DNA of 41,103 nt from Chara braunii (lineage: Eukaryota > Streptophyta > Charophyceae > Charales > Characeae). Below, in pieces: positions 1 through 9,881 of the stretch. Position numbers and translations under genes: made by a program. The notes under the pieces are model-generated. The model did not search any database. It saw only the letters and a program-made list of their open reading frames with translations, and was not told the DNA's origin. How positions within the stretch are numbered: the stretch's first letter is position 1; every line of letters begins with the position of its first letter. The DNA lies in the NCBI GenBank assembly GCA_003427395.1, contig BFEA01000046.1, positions 3,571,054 to 3,612,156 on the forward strand. Reading direction: 5' to 3'.

Positions 1-223
1 CCCCCCTCTTCTTCGTCTGTGTATGGTTGGGGACTGGCGCATTCTTCCTGTGTGAGCGCCAGGCCCCTTCACACCATGGAGTGATGATGATGATGTATGT
101 TCGGGGCTGCATTGCAATATTGGTTGTTCGGATCATTGGTATCTAAATCTTCCGCTACGCTATCTCGTACTTTGTGAGAGAGGTCGGTTCTTGTTCTGGT
201 CTGCACCTTTACAGTATGCAACA
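1..223 (+). repeat. 5' LTR of element A, 3' portion only
   Basis: This matches the last ~223 bp of the 3' LTR (7548-7770) with scattered substitutions, and ends in ACA directly before the primer binding site. The shared block includes a GATGATGATGATG run and the stretch around AGGTCGGTTCTTG near the end. The start of this LTR lies outside the window. Confidence 0.9.
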
Positions 224-226
224 GTT

Positions 227-238
227 TGGTATCGGAGC
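227..238 (+). other. Primer binding site of element A (initiator tRNA-Met type)
   Basis: TGGTATCGGAGC lies 3 nt after the LTR end. The common plant retroelement primer site TGGTATCAGAGC, complementary to the 3' end of initiator tRNA-Met, differs by one base. Element C carries the same G variant, so it is a family trait rather than a private mutation. Confidence 0.85.
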
Positions 239-362
239 ATCTCTCTCATTCAGAGGACCCGCTCAATCAAGTAGCCAGCTTGCTTGAACTACTGATTACT
301 CATTAGTAAATCAAGTAGGACTTCGTCAAATCTCTGAAAATTTTCTTCTTTCGCGACAACTA

Positions 363-830
363 TCTGAAAATTTCTGATAATCGCATTTCGTTTTACCTGA
401 AAATTTCTGATATTGGTATTTCGTTTTCACCCAACAAATATCTGAAAATTTCTGATAATCGCATTTCGTTTTATCTGAAAATTCCTGATAGTAGCATTTC
501 GTTTCTCTGATATTCGGATACATAGCTGAAATTTTCTGATGTTAACATTTCGTTTTCTAGGCATATTAGGATAACGATAGAAGTGGTCATATTCTCGGAA
601 AACGGATTTATTCTTTTCTGAAAATCGAATCTCCATTCCATCTCGCAAATTTTTTGAAAAACCGAAATCTTGTGAAGCCGACCAGCTTTCATTAGGCATA
701 TTAGGAGGTTGCCATATTCTCAGAAACAGGATTTAGTTCTTTTCTGAAAATCGCATCTCTACTCTATTTCGCAAAAAAAAAAATTTCAAGATCGCATTTG
801 GTGAAAGCCGAAACTTTGCGGAACCTAGCC
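363..830 (+). repeat. Tandem repeats in the untranslated leader of element A
   Basis: Positions ~363-556 hold about five imperfect copies of a 33-35 bp unit with the core CTGAAAATTTCTGATA followed by GCATTTCGTTTT. A longer, ~135-bp diverged duplication follows, with copies starting near 558 and 693 at TAGGCATATTAGGA. The region is AT-rich and has no credible ORF; the short minus-strand ORFs here are artefacts of the repeat. It lies between the primer site and gag, where packaging or translation signals would be expected. Function unknown. Confidence 0.75.
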
Positions 831-1043
831 TAGATCTCGGTCATAGTACTCTTCTGACATGCCTCACTCATAACAGATCCACAGATATACAAAAAAAAAA
901 AAAAGGAAGTAGTCCTCTTTTTTTATTTTTTTTATTTATTTATCTGTTGATTAGGGCCGGGAGGAAAGTATTGTTGGGTTGGTTACCTACCTGCATTTTC
1001 CCTCCCACCCACCCCTTTGCATGCATTTCCGGGTTGGTACAGT

Positions 1044-1100
1044 GCCACGTCAGCAGTGCCACGTCAGCAACAGTGCCACAGTGCCACGTCAGCAGTGCCC
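1044..1100 (+). repeat. Short tandem repeat just upstream of element A gag
   Basis: About four copies of GTGCCACGTCAGCA, some with an extra short insertion, end about 8 bp before the gag ATG. The repeat could be translated only if gag began upstream at a non-ATG codon, which is unlikely given the strong ATG at 1108. Confidence 0.75.
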
Positions 1101-1107
1101 CGCCACC

Positions 1108-2631
1108 ATGACGGGCTCAGCTCTGGGCATGCCAGGCCAACTGGCCAACGAGTCCATTGCCGATTACAAACAGCGGTTCCAGACTCAGCTCGCACTGATC
1201 GAGGCGGAGGAACAGCGACAGATGGCAGCCGAGGCTGTCCGCCTACAGGCTGAAGTGGCGGCAACAGCTGAGAAGCAGCGACTTCAAGCCGAAGCTGAAA
1301 CAGATACCCAGGCACGCCGCAAGGAGGCCCAGGATCTGCTACAGCGGCATGCAGCCACCAGCATAGAAAAGCTCAAGTTTTGGCACTTCGAACCATCCGA
1401 GAAGCGTGACGACGCGACACCGGAGGAGCAGCACAAGGAATTCATGGCCAAACTCGTGACTAGGTTGGTTTACACTTGTAACCACCTGCAGTCCGAGCTG
1501 GCGAACCTCCAGTGGGCCCTACGGAACCACAAGCCTCAGCACGAGGATGCAGCACGGGCACTTGATTCCCGTGTACAGGCCTTGGAGCAAACTGCACCAA
1601 GATCGGAGGCTGGCGAATCCAGCAGTGCACCCTCTGCCCGCCAACTGGAGGAACGAGTTGACCACGTAGTCGCAATGCTCGGCGACATCAGTACCTTCGC
1701 TGCACCAGCCACCATCAGCAATCAGCTGGACACCTTGAAGACCGAGGTTCAACAACTGCACCAGCTGCCTTACAAGGATGGCAACACTGTGCAGCATTAC
1801 AAGATGCCGACATTCCAAATCGACAAGTTCGATGATTATACGCATCAAGACCCGGTCTTCTCGTGGGAGGGCTTTACAACGCAACTTCTGATTCTGTTCG
1901 TCGCCAAGCACGAGTACATCGCCACGCTGTTCCTCAACTCAAAGGGCGGATGCCAGATCTGGTTGAGCCACCTGGCAACCGTCCACGGCGTCGACATCGC
2001 AGATCTGAAAGATAAGATCTCTTGGGAAGAGTTAGCACGGCTACGGAAGAAGCGGTTCATCGTGGACGGCGCCCCGGCACTCGCCATCAACCGCCTCTTC
2101 ACTATGACGCAAGGCAACACATCGACACGTGACTGGCTCACGGAATGGCAAAAGATCGCGGCAACACCCGATCTTGACTTGTCATTTTCGCATCTGCGCC
2201 GCGAGTTCTACAACCGGTCATGTGTTGCCTTGAGCCTTGCACTTGGTGATCGCGAGCAATACGCAACCTTCGATGAAATCATCGACAAGGCAAGGGAGAT
2301 CATCAAGACAAATAGGGCAGCTGCACACGAGAAATCAGCATGGCAGCCAACCTATGTGGAGAAGGTGAAAACTGGTCCGCGGCCGCAGCATGTCGCTCCA
2401 GTTCAATCGGACAACATTGTGGAAGACCCGGCAGCCACCCAAGCTTCACGTGAGGGAGATCAGGTGGCTGTTGTCCAGCCGCGAAGCAACAACAAGTCCC
2501 GAGGAAACGGGAAGGCGAAAACCGCACCGCCGGCCGAAAACGGACAGCCAGCACCATGGGTCAAGTTTCACTTAACCGAGGCGGAATACAAGTGGTGCGG
2601 TCGCTACGGCTGCTACTATTGGTGCAATTGA
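1108..2631 (+). pseudogene. gag: Element A gag polyprotein, truncated in its zinc knuckle
   Basis: This encodes the structural capsid/nucleocapsid protein of a Ty3/gypsy element. I choose the ATG at 1108 because it sits in a near-perfect Kozak context (GCCACCATGA); the frame is open further upstream only through non-ATG codons and the tandem repeat. About 507 residues are encoded. The N-terminal third is a Glu/Gln/Ala/Arg-rich probable coiled coil. The middle, around the stretch KMPTFQIDKFDDYTHQDP, is the capsid-like region and aligns by eye with element C gag. The C-terminus is basic. The final CYYWC gives only the first two cysteines of a CX2CX4HX4C knuckle before a TGA at 2629, so the nucleocapsid is broken. 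Sequence resembling the homologous element C linker (YEDYA) reappears downstream in another frame. Confidence 0.85.
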
Positions 2632-2796
2632 GTTCCACGGGAGGTGAGGCAACTCCACCTCCCACTCCATCAGATTCGGCCTCCTACACATCTGGGGAGG
2701 ATGCGAATGTCGTAAGTTCTCGGTACACTACGAGGACTATGCTGTCCACTTGGTCCCACCGTTGGACCAACCGCTCCACGTGCAAAAATCTACCGC

Positions 2797-4083
2797 ATGC
2801 ACGGTTTCACTACCATCGGCAACCGAGTTGGCAGCTTGGCAGCTTCGCCACCATCTATAGCCGGGGATTCGACGATATGGTCAAGACTTGAAGAGCTCGA
2901 CCCGTTGACGTTTGTGGACTTCCAATCGATGCCTCTTCCCCGGTCTGGTCGATTGTCGAAACCGCATTGCAACGTGCTCATGGTACAATTGCGGGATTAC
3001 TTGCACACTGCAATACCAACTCCTTTGATGGACGCCGGAGTAGAGGTTGTCGACCTTCACGACTACGTTGCGAAGATCGACTGCGAATTTAAGACACAAC
3101 GGCACGACGACATCGACGCACCATTGTTTTACATACGCATTCAGATCGGAGAGGCGACCTGCAGCACTTTGATCGATTGCGGAGCTACTCGCAACTACAT
3201 GAGCCAAGACTTTATGGTACGCACAGGCCTTGGGCCACGCGTTCGGAGGAAGTCACAGCCCACGNAAGTCACGTTGGCTGACGGTCACACGCACAANTCA
3301 ATCGACTGGTGCATTGATGNCGTCCCCGTGTACTTTGCCCCNCATGCAAGCGAGGNCGTGTCCTTCGACATTTTGGACACCAAGTTCGACATGATCTTGG
3401 GCATGTCATGGCTGCTAAGCGAGGATCACCCGGTGAACTTCTACCGCCGCACCGTTCACGTTCGTGATCGGAACAGAGTACTAGTCCCATGCACGGTGCC
3501 TCCTCCTCACCCTTCGACCGCCGCAAGCATTCGAGCTTCCATCATCAGGGATGACATCGAGGAGATGGGGGTGTGTTTTCTCCACGCCCTCCCGCCCCAT
3601 GACGCTTCATCGACGGACTCAGCTTCGGACCCACGCATCACCGAGCTTCTCGACGCCTACGGCGACGTGTTCGAAGGCCCGCACGGAGTAGTACCGGATC
3701 GGCCCATCCGCCACGAGATCATCCTCGAGGACGGGGCTGTACCTCCGCGTGGTTGCATGTACCGAATGAGCGAAGAAGAGTTAAGTGTGCTACGGGCACA
3801 TCTCGACGAACTTCTGGAGAAAGGCTGGATTCGGCCTAGCTCATCGCCATACGGTGTTCCCGTTCTCTTCGTTCAGAAGAAGAACAAGGATCTGCGGTTG
3901 TGCATCGATCATCGCAAGCTCAACGCGCAAACGATGAAGAACGCCGACCCTCGTCCACGCATCGACGACCTCCTCGAACGGCTGGGCGGCGCCAAGTTCT
4001 TCTCCAAGCTAGACCTCAAATCGGGATATCACCAACTCGAGATCCGGCAGGAGGACCGCTACAAGACCGCGTTTAAGACGTGA
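2797..4083 (+). pseudogene. pol: Element A pol, protease and N-terminal half of reverse transcriptase
   Basis: The retroviral-type aspartic protease is marked by IDCGATRN (3172-3195), the DCGA variant of the DSGA active site common in this element family, and by ILGMSWL further on. The reverse transcriptase begins near 3757 with YRMSEEEL, followed by [26 protein letters not shown] and the [12 protein letters not shown] block that carries the first catalytic Asp. The frame stops at TGA 4081, where the homologous element C has Gln, so translation would end before the YLDD box. Several single Ns between 3265 and 3356 leave individual residues unknown. Confidence 0.9.
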
Positions 4084-5007
4084 TATGGGCATTTCGAATG
4101 ATTGGTTATGCCATTTGGCCTGACGAATGCCACGGCCACATTCCAAGTGGCTATGACAACGGAGTTCCGACACACGCTGGATAGATTCGTAATCATCTAC
4201 CTCGACGACATCTTGATGTACAGTTGGAGTTTGGACGAGCGTGTGGAGCATCTGCGCACCGTTTTGGAGCGTCTACGACAACCCAAGTACAAAGCCAACC
4301 TCGACAAATGCGAATTCGCGCGGCAAGAGCTGGAGTACTTGGGACATTATGTGACGCCGCAAGGCATCCGTCCGCTTGCGGACAAGATCGAGGCCATCCG
4401 CGTATGGCCCGAGCCCACGAACACCACCGACGTTCGTTCATTCATGGGATTGGTGGGCTACTATCAGCGATTCATCACCGGATACTCAAGGATTGCCGCA
4501 CCGATGACGAGATTACAATCGCCAAGGGTGCCATTTGTATTCGATGACAACGCACGCCGGTCATTCCAAGCACTTAAGACGGCCATGCTCATGGCACCTG
4601 TCCTTAGCATCTATGACCCCACTGTGCCTACGAGAGTGACAACCGACGCTTCCCGCTATGGCATTGGGGCAGTCTTGGAACAACACAACAACGACGACTG
4701 GCACCCTGTGGAGTATTTCAGCCACAAAGTGCCTCCCATCAATTAACTTGATGATGCAAGGAAGAAGGAGCTGCTCGCGTTCATGATGGCTCTCAAGCGA
4801 TGGCGGCACTTCCTCCTTGGGCGTCGTGGTTTCACATGGGTCACGGGCAACAACCCATTGACCTACTACAAGACGCAAGATACAGTGAGCAGCACGATCG
4901 GACGATGGATGTACTTCATCGACCAATTTGACTTCACACCGAAACATCTCCCCGGCCTCTCCAATCGCGCAGCAGATGCACTATCGTGAAGACCTGATCT
5001 TTACGTT
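4084..5007 (+). pseudogene. pol: Element A pol, reverse transcriptase palm and RNase H
   Basis: Same frame as the previous segment, after its stop. VMPFGLTNA leads to the catalytic YLDD box (4198-4209), then the thumb (LGHYVTPQGIRPL) and the connection FMGLVGYYQRFI. RNase H starts near 4636 with TTDASRYGIGAVLEQ, continues through RWRHFLLGRRGF, and ends in the conserved ADALS. In-frame stops lie at 4744 (TAA, after KVPPIN) and 4987 (TGA, right after ADALS, where Arg is usual). RNase H is therefore split into two open pieces, and neither could be made as part of a full polyprotein. Confidence 0.9.
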
Positions 5008-5760
5008 ATGACACATCATCCTTTCGCATTTGACGAGGAACTCCAGCGACACTTCATCCGGGGCTATGAGTCTGATCCTGACTTCGCCACGTTGTATGCG
5101 CAGCTATCTTCGGATCACCCGCCAGCCAGCCACTATCGCGTTGCCGACGGGTACTTGCTCCTCCACTCGAGAGGCAAGGACTTATTGTGTGTCCCACGAG
5201 ACCGTCGTCTTCGGACTCGCCTTCTCAGGGAGTACCATGACTCGCGACTCGCCGGCCATTTCGGAGTCAACCGCATTATTGCACGGTTTCGACAACGATT
5301 CCGATGGCCCGACCTCGTTACCGCTGTCACTCGGTATTGCGACTCTTGCGAAGTTTGTCGACGAAGCAAGCCCCGCAATCGCAACCCCTACGGCGAGTTG
5401 CGCCTGATGCCTATCCCACGGGAACCCGGCCTCTCCATTGCCATGGATGTCACCGAACCATTCCCCCGCGATCGCCTCGGGCACGACGGCATCCTCACGG
5501 TCGTGGACCGTTTGAGTAAGTACGCGCGTTTTCTCCCTTGCAAGTACTACTCCACGGCTCCCGAGCTGGCACGCCTCTTGCGCACCGGCTGGATTTGCGG
5601 CCACGGTGTACCTGAAGACATAGTTAGCGACCGCGACACTCGCTTCATGTCGGCATTTTGGACTGCTCTCATGCATGAGTCCAGCACGAAGATGAAACCA
5701 AGTTCGGCTCGGCATCCACAGATGGACGGGCAAACGGAGCGGGCACATCAAACCGCTTAA
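5008..5760 (+). pseudogene. pol: Element A pol, integrase zinc finger and catalytic core
   Basis: Integrase inserts the element cDNA into chromosomes. The N-terminal HHCC zinc finger is complete (His in REYHDSRLAGH, Cys in CDSCEVC; about 5230-5365). The catalytic core has Asp at 5446 (AMDVTEPF), Asp at 5629 (SDRDTRF) and Glu at 5737 (DGQTERAHQ). The last two are 36 codons apart, which gives the classic DD35E spacing. All catalytic residues are intact, but TAA at 5758 ends the frame immediately after the Glu motif, where element C has CAA (Gln). A single C-to-T change would explain this stop. Confidence 0.92.
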
Positions 5761-6525
5761 ATGATGCTTGGTACGCTCATCCGTCCGGACCAGAAAGATT
5801 GGGTTGACCGCCTCCCCGACATCGAGTTCGCCTACAACACTTCGGTGCACCCGGCGATCAGCGTGACTCCATTCAAGTTGCACCACGGTGGACGGAAAGG
5901 CCATATCTTCGCCGACCTTCTCCTCCCACGACCAGCCGACATCGACACCGCTTGCTCTCCCACTTCCGTCCGGAGGTACAGGGAATTGCTGGCTCAAGCT
6001 CGCGCGAGCATGCAAAAGGCTCAAGTCCGCATGCAGCAGCAAGCCAACAGACGTCGCGTGCCATGTCCCATTCGGGCCGGTAATCTGGTTTGTGTCTCCG
6101 CGGAAGAGTTTGCACTTGAACAGGACGTTCCACGCAAACTGCTTTCCAAGTGGTTTGGCCCATGGCCCGTAACATCAGCCGTGAGCGATGAGCCCGATGG
6201 CCCTTCATTTGTGATCAACATCCCCCCGCATCTGACGGTCCATCCAATCTTTCACGCCTCGAAGTTGGCAACATATACACCAGCTAAGAGCGACGACTTC
6301 CCGGGCCGACGATCGCAGGACCCTCCATCCATGGATGGTCATCAGGAAGTTGACCGCGTCATCACGGATCACAAGTACGACAGCAAGCCTCGCCAGTACA
6401 AAGCTACAATCAAAGCATGCGATCCCGACGACACTCGGTGGATTTCAGGACCAGATTTGACAGCATCCGAACCGCTGATCTACGCTCACTACGAGCGACA
6501 AAGGTTAGCTCAGGGAACGTCATGA
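5761..6525 (+). pseudogene. pol: Element A pol, integrase C-terminus with chromodomain-like tail
   Basis: This continues the integrase frame after the stop at 5758. DWVDRLPDIEFAYNTSVHP completes the core. KLLSKWFGPWPV followed by GPSFVINIPPHL is the GPY/F-like module, and HPIFHASKL follows it. The last ~75 residues (around EVDRVITDHKY, QYKATIK and DDTRWIS) resemble the beta-beta-beta-Trp pattern of the chromodomains that chromovirus integrases use to choose insertion sites, but the aromatic cage is not obvious, so this is a tentative call. It ends at a TGA just after 6522, some 50 bp before the polypurine tract. Confidence 0.82.
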
Positions 6526-6574
6526 CCTGCCCCTCCCACCCGGACTGTGGTCCCTCAGGTAAGCTCGGTGTTTC

Positions 6575-6585
6575 AAGGAGGGGGG
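6575..6585 (+). other. Polypurine tract of element A
   Basis: AAGGAGGGGGG lies immediately before the TGTGTGGCAT start of the 3' LTR. A purine run at this spot primes plus-strand DNA synthesis in LTR elements, and element C has an equivalent tract in the same place. Confidence 0.85.
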
Positions 6586-7770
6586 TGTGTGGCATATTGC
6601 GTAGCCACACGGGCCTGCAGGGCCCGTCCTGCATTCTCAGCCTAAAAGCGTAGAAATAAGGGCTTACAGGCCCCGTGTCGTTTCAGCCTGAAAGACTGAA
6701 AACGAGGGCCTGCAGGGCCTATGTCGTTTCAGCCTAAAACAGGGCTTTTCAGCCCTGAGTCTTTTCAGCCTGAAACAGAGGGCCACTTTCGGGCCTTCAT
6801 AAAATCGTCCTGCCCTATAACTCAGGCAACAAACCAGGGTTTCGGGAACAGGCTAATTTTGGCCTGTTCCCCACGCCTGCCTCAACAGGAGCTGCAGCGC
6901 CAGCCCCTGGCTTGCCCTGGCATTGGCAAGAGCAGCCTCCTGGACTGCCTCGCCCTGCAGCTGCAGGCAGTCGCGAGGCAGGCTGAGTAGTACATAGGGA
7001 GTTCCCATGCACTTCAAGGGTAGGTAGTTGGACAGAAGGCAGGAGTAGTCTTCGGGATTCGGTTGCAGCACTCTGGAGGAGCGATGCAGGAGCAGCTTAG
7101 CGCTAGCAGTAGTCTTCAGCGCTGGGAGCTAGTAGCAGAAGCAGTAGTCTTCAGCGCTGGGCGCTAATAGGTGGTAGTAGTAGTGTTGGGGAGAGATGGC
7201 TGGCGGAGGCCGGTGAGACTTACCTGTGGCGCCATAGCTCCAGCTCCATCTTCGAGGTACCTGCATCAAGGCGCCAACTTCACAGGTTAGTACCGGACTA
7301 AGAGAGAGAGAGAGAGAGTTCTTCTTCTTCCTCTTCTAAGTCCACCATCTCTTCTTCACCCTCTCACTCCCTGACTTCTCAGTATCAGCAAACTACGACA
7401 GAGAGAGAGAGAGTTGTGCCTTGAGACTTGACGACATTGGATCCAAACTCGACATTGGGATTCAGACATTTCGACGAGGGACTATTTGGGCTTGTGCCGA
7501 AGACTTGGTGTTGACGACATTCCCATCTTCCCCTCTTCTTCGTCTAAACCCCCTCCTCTTCATCTGTGTATGGTTGGGGACTGGCGCATTCTTCCTGTGT
7601 GAGCGCAAGGCCCCTTCACACCATGGAGTGATGATGATGATGTATGTTCGGGGCTGCATTGTAACATTGATTGTTCGGATCATTCGTATCTAAATCTTCA
7701 GCTACGCTATCTTGTATTTTGTATGAGAGGTCGGTTCTTGTTCTGGTCTGCACCTTTATTGTATCCAACA
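6586..7770 (+). repeat. 3' LTR of element A
   Basis: This begins TGTGTGGCAT right after the polypurine tract and ends in ACA where the 5' copy also ends, giving 1,185 bp. The first ~200 bp carry a hairpin (CGGGCC/GGCCCG around 6610-6627) and several copies of the 13-bp palindrome TTTCAGCCTGAAA (6681, 6763 and variants). Later parts contain GA tracts (around 7301 and 7400) and, on the reverse strand, a splice-donor-like CAG/GTAAGT near 7220. No stable protein-coding frame is seen; the ORF across the end of this LTR is not believable. Confidence 0.9.
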
Positions 7771-7903
7771 CTCTCTCTCTCTCTCTCTTTGAGTACCAGG
7801 TACTTACTTGTGAAAGGTGTCGCCTTGATGCAGGTAGGAAGACGAAGCTGGAGCGCTGGAGCCGAAAGGGAAGTCCTCAGGTAAGTCCCCTGGCCTCCGC
7901 CAT

Positions 7904-7976
<73 letters not shown>

Positions 7977-8382
7977 CCCTCTGCTGCGGTGTACTGCAAC
8001 TACGCTGTGCTAGCGCTGAAGCCATATTTCCCTACTGCTATCGTCGACTACCGCTATGATACTTGTGCAAATGCCTGTCCGTCTACACGGGCAGTCCAAC
8101 TACAAATAGCGTTGGGACTGCTTGGAGGCCGACCATTGGGGCAGGGCCTATGGGCGCCAAACTCAAACCTGTGGCACCAACGGTCTAGGCGCCATCTACT
8201 CCAGACCCAAAACAGGTTCTGCGCGAAACTGGGCCTAACTGGGCCTAAATGGCGCTGGGTCCTACCATGAACTTACGGGCCCCAGGTCAAAACGGCTATC
8301 CCAGACTAGAGGTAACCCCTACTAACCCCTATGCCTACCTGGTCCAGCCTGGCAGGTCCCGTGTGGTACAGTGTATGCCACA
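7771..8382 (-). repeat. Minus-strand LTR fragment (E) adjoining element A
   Basis: Read on the minus strand from 8382, this starts TGTGGCATACACTG then CCACACGGGACC, the same layout as the start of the A and C LTRs. Further in, it holds the reverse complements of motifs found in LTR D at 23750-23880 (GGCGGAGGCCAGGGGAC and AGTACCTGGTAC). It breaks off at 7771 in a CT tract, exactly where the 3' LTR of element A ends. I infer that A inserted into this older LTR. The flank at 8383-8424 does not look like a polypurine tract, so E was a 5' or solo LTR. Confidence 0.7.
7908..7971. repeat. (CT)n microsatellite
   Basis: About 64 bp of uninterrupted CT dinucleotide inside LTR fragment E, on the opposite strand to that LTR's direction. 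LTRs A and D carry GA tracts at comparable places. The Leu/Ser ORF across it is an artefact. Confidence 0.97.
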
Positions 8383-8424
8383 ACAACTCTCTAGGGTAGA
8401 TCCCTTTAGGACCCAGTAGGCCTA

Positions 8425-9881
8425 TGTTATGACCCTGGCCAATTTCGAGATACACATCCACCGGAAAGTACAATGCCATCCAATTGCAGAAAGAAATGAA
8501 TGAACTTGAGAGGAGAGAGAGAGGATTATTAGAAGGAGGAGTAAGAAAGAAGAAGAAGATGTACACCAGCAAAGACAGTTACAAGGCTCGTCTTCTTCGC
8601 CCAACAATCTCCTCCTCCTTATCTCTCCCTTCTCTTATTCATACAAGAAATGATAATACAATGTTCAATGACTGGTCCAGAATCACTGTCCGAGTCCCTC
8701 TTCTACTGCAGGTATCACTGAAGGTCCACCATAGCCATGGCCACCCCTCCCAGTCTTCACTCTCATAGGCCGAGGCTATGGCGGACTACTAGGCCTTGCC
8801 CAGATGCCCAAAGGACAACCCACAGCAGCTATGGCTGCTCTAGCTCAGGCNGCCATGCCCAACCCTGCCTTGAAGCTTCTTGGTGTGGCTCNCCCCNGCT
8901 GGGGACTCCTTGCTGCAGCGCCCACCAAGGTGATGAAGATGGCTGCCACCATAGCCAGGTAAGTACCCCTGGCGCTCCTCCCCCTTCCTTCCTCCTTCCT
9001 CCTTCTTCCTCCCTCATGTCCTTCTCCTTCCTCCCCAGCAGCGCTGCTCCAGCTTAGCGCCGCTGCACCAGTGTGTTGCCAAACTTGCACACCGAAAAAG
9101 AGGTCGGGTCTTCCGCCTGGCCTGAAGATATAGCGGCCTGCTTCGCCTCTTGGGCGGTGACTTCCAGGGCGCTAGCCTTCCCAAGCAACCGGTACCTCCT
9201 CCTCTTTTGGAGGGAAACATCATTGCAGACTCTGATATTGTCCCTACAGGCCCTAGACTCAGACTGGTACCGCTAGACCTAGCCTACACTACCGGCCTCT
9301 AAAAATGCCACTTTTGTCTTATTCTGCTCGGCCTCCGGTACCTGCATATTCACCCCCCTGCCGGGTGCGGTACCGGCCTACCCGCTACTTGAGTGCTTTT
9401 TCCCTGCTGCAACCCTTCAAAGCCACGGCCACAGGTAAGTACCGGCCCTGAGGGCCCAATGAACGAACAAGTGCCCTAGCGGGCCACACACACACTCATA
9501 CCAACCAGCACTCAGACAGGCACACTCACACGCACGCAAGCCAACCAGCACTCGACCATACATGCAGTCCAGTGAGCACACACACACAGACTTGGCAGGC
9601 GGGAACTCGGTAGGGCATTCGGTCTATGAGCAAAACTCAAAAATCGGATGTGTTACAATCCATGTTTGGACGGGTTATCACACTACACACACTCATACCA
9701 ACCAGCACTCAGACAGGCACAGTCACACGCACGCAAGCCAACCAGCACTCAGACATACATGCAGTCCAGTGAGCACACACACACAAACTTGGCAGGCGGG
9801 AACTCGGTAGGGCATTCGGTCTATGAGCAAAACTCAGAAATCGGATGTGTGCTACAATCCATCTTTGGACGGGTTATCACA
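8425..9881 (-). repeat. 3' LTR of element B (carries an internal tandem duplication)
   Basis: Runs from TGTTATGACC (8425, + strand) to GGTTATCACA (9881). It aligns with 16912-18187 over almost its whole length but is ~180 bp longer, because a ~198-bp end segment is present twice. It includes three Ns (8851, 8892, 8897). On the + strand, antisense to the element, there are strong splice-donor-like AG/GTAAGT sites at ~8958 and ~9434 and a pyrimidine-rich tract ending CCCCAG at ~9039. Confidence 0.9.

Larger units (their letters stand above)
1..7770 (+). mobile_element. Ty3/gypsy LTR retrotransposon A (5' LTR cut by window edge)
   Basis: The sequence of positions 1-223 recurs at about 7548-7770, so these are the two LTR copies flanking one element. 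Between them lie, in order, a primer binding site, an AT-rich repeated leader, gag, protease, reverse transcriptase, RNase H, integrase with a chromodomain-like tail, and a polypurine tract. This PR-RT-RH-IN order defines Ty3/gypsy (Metaviridae) elements. Gag and pol lie in the same reading frame but are interrupted by stops at 2629, 4081, 4744, 4987 and 5758, so the copy is not autonomous as assembled. The left flank and target duplication are outside the window. The right flank is a CT tract inside another LTR fragment, which suggests nested insertion. Confidence 0.93.

Noticed and set aside
5182-6042. A 286-codon minus-strand frame opposite element A integrase
   Set aside because: It is the shadow of the integrase coding strand; GC-rich codon use keeps the reverse frame open.
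7671-8270. A 199-codon + strand frame
   Set aside because: It spans the end of the A LTR, a CT microsatellite and a reversed LTR fragment; composition is repeat-driven.
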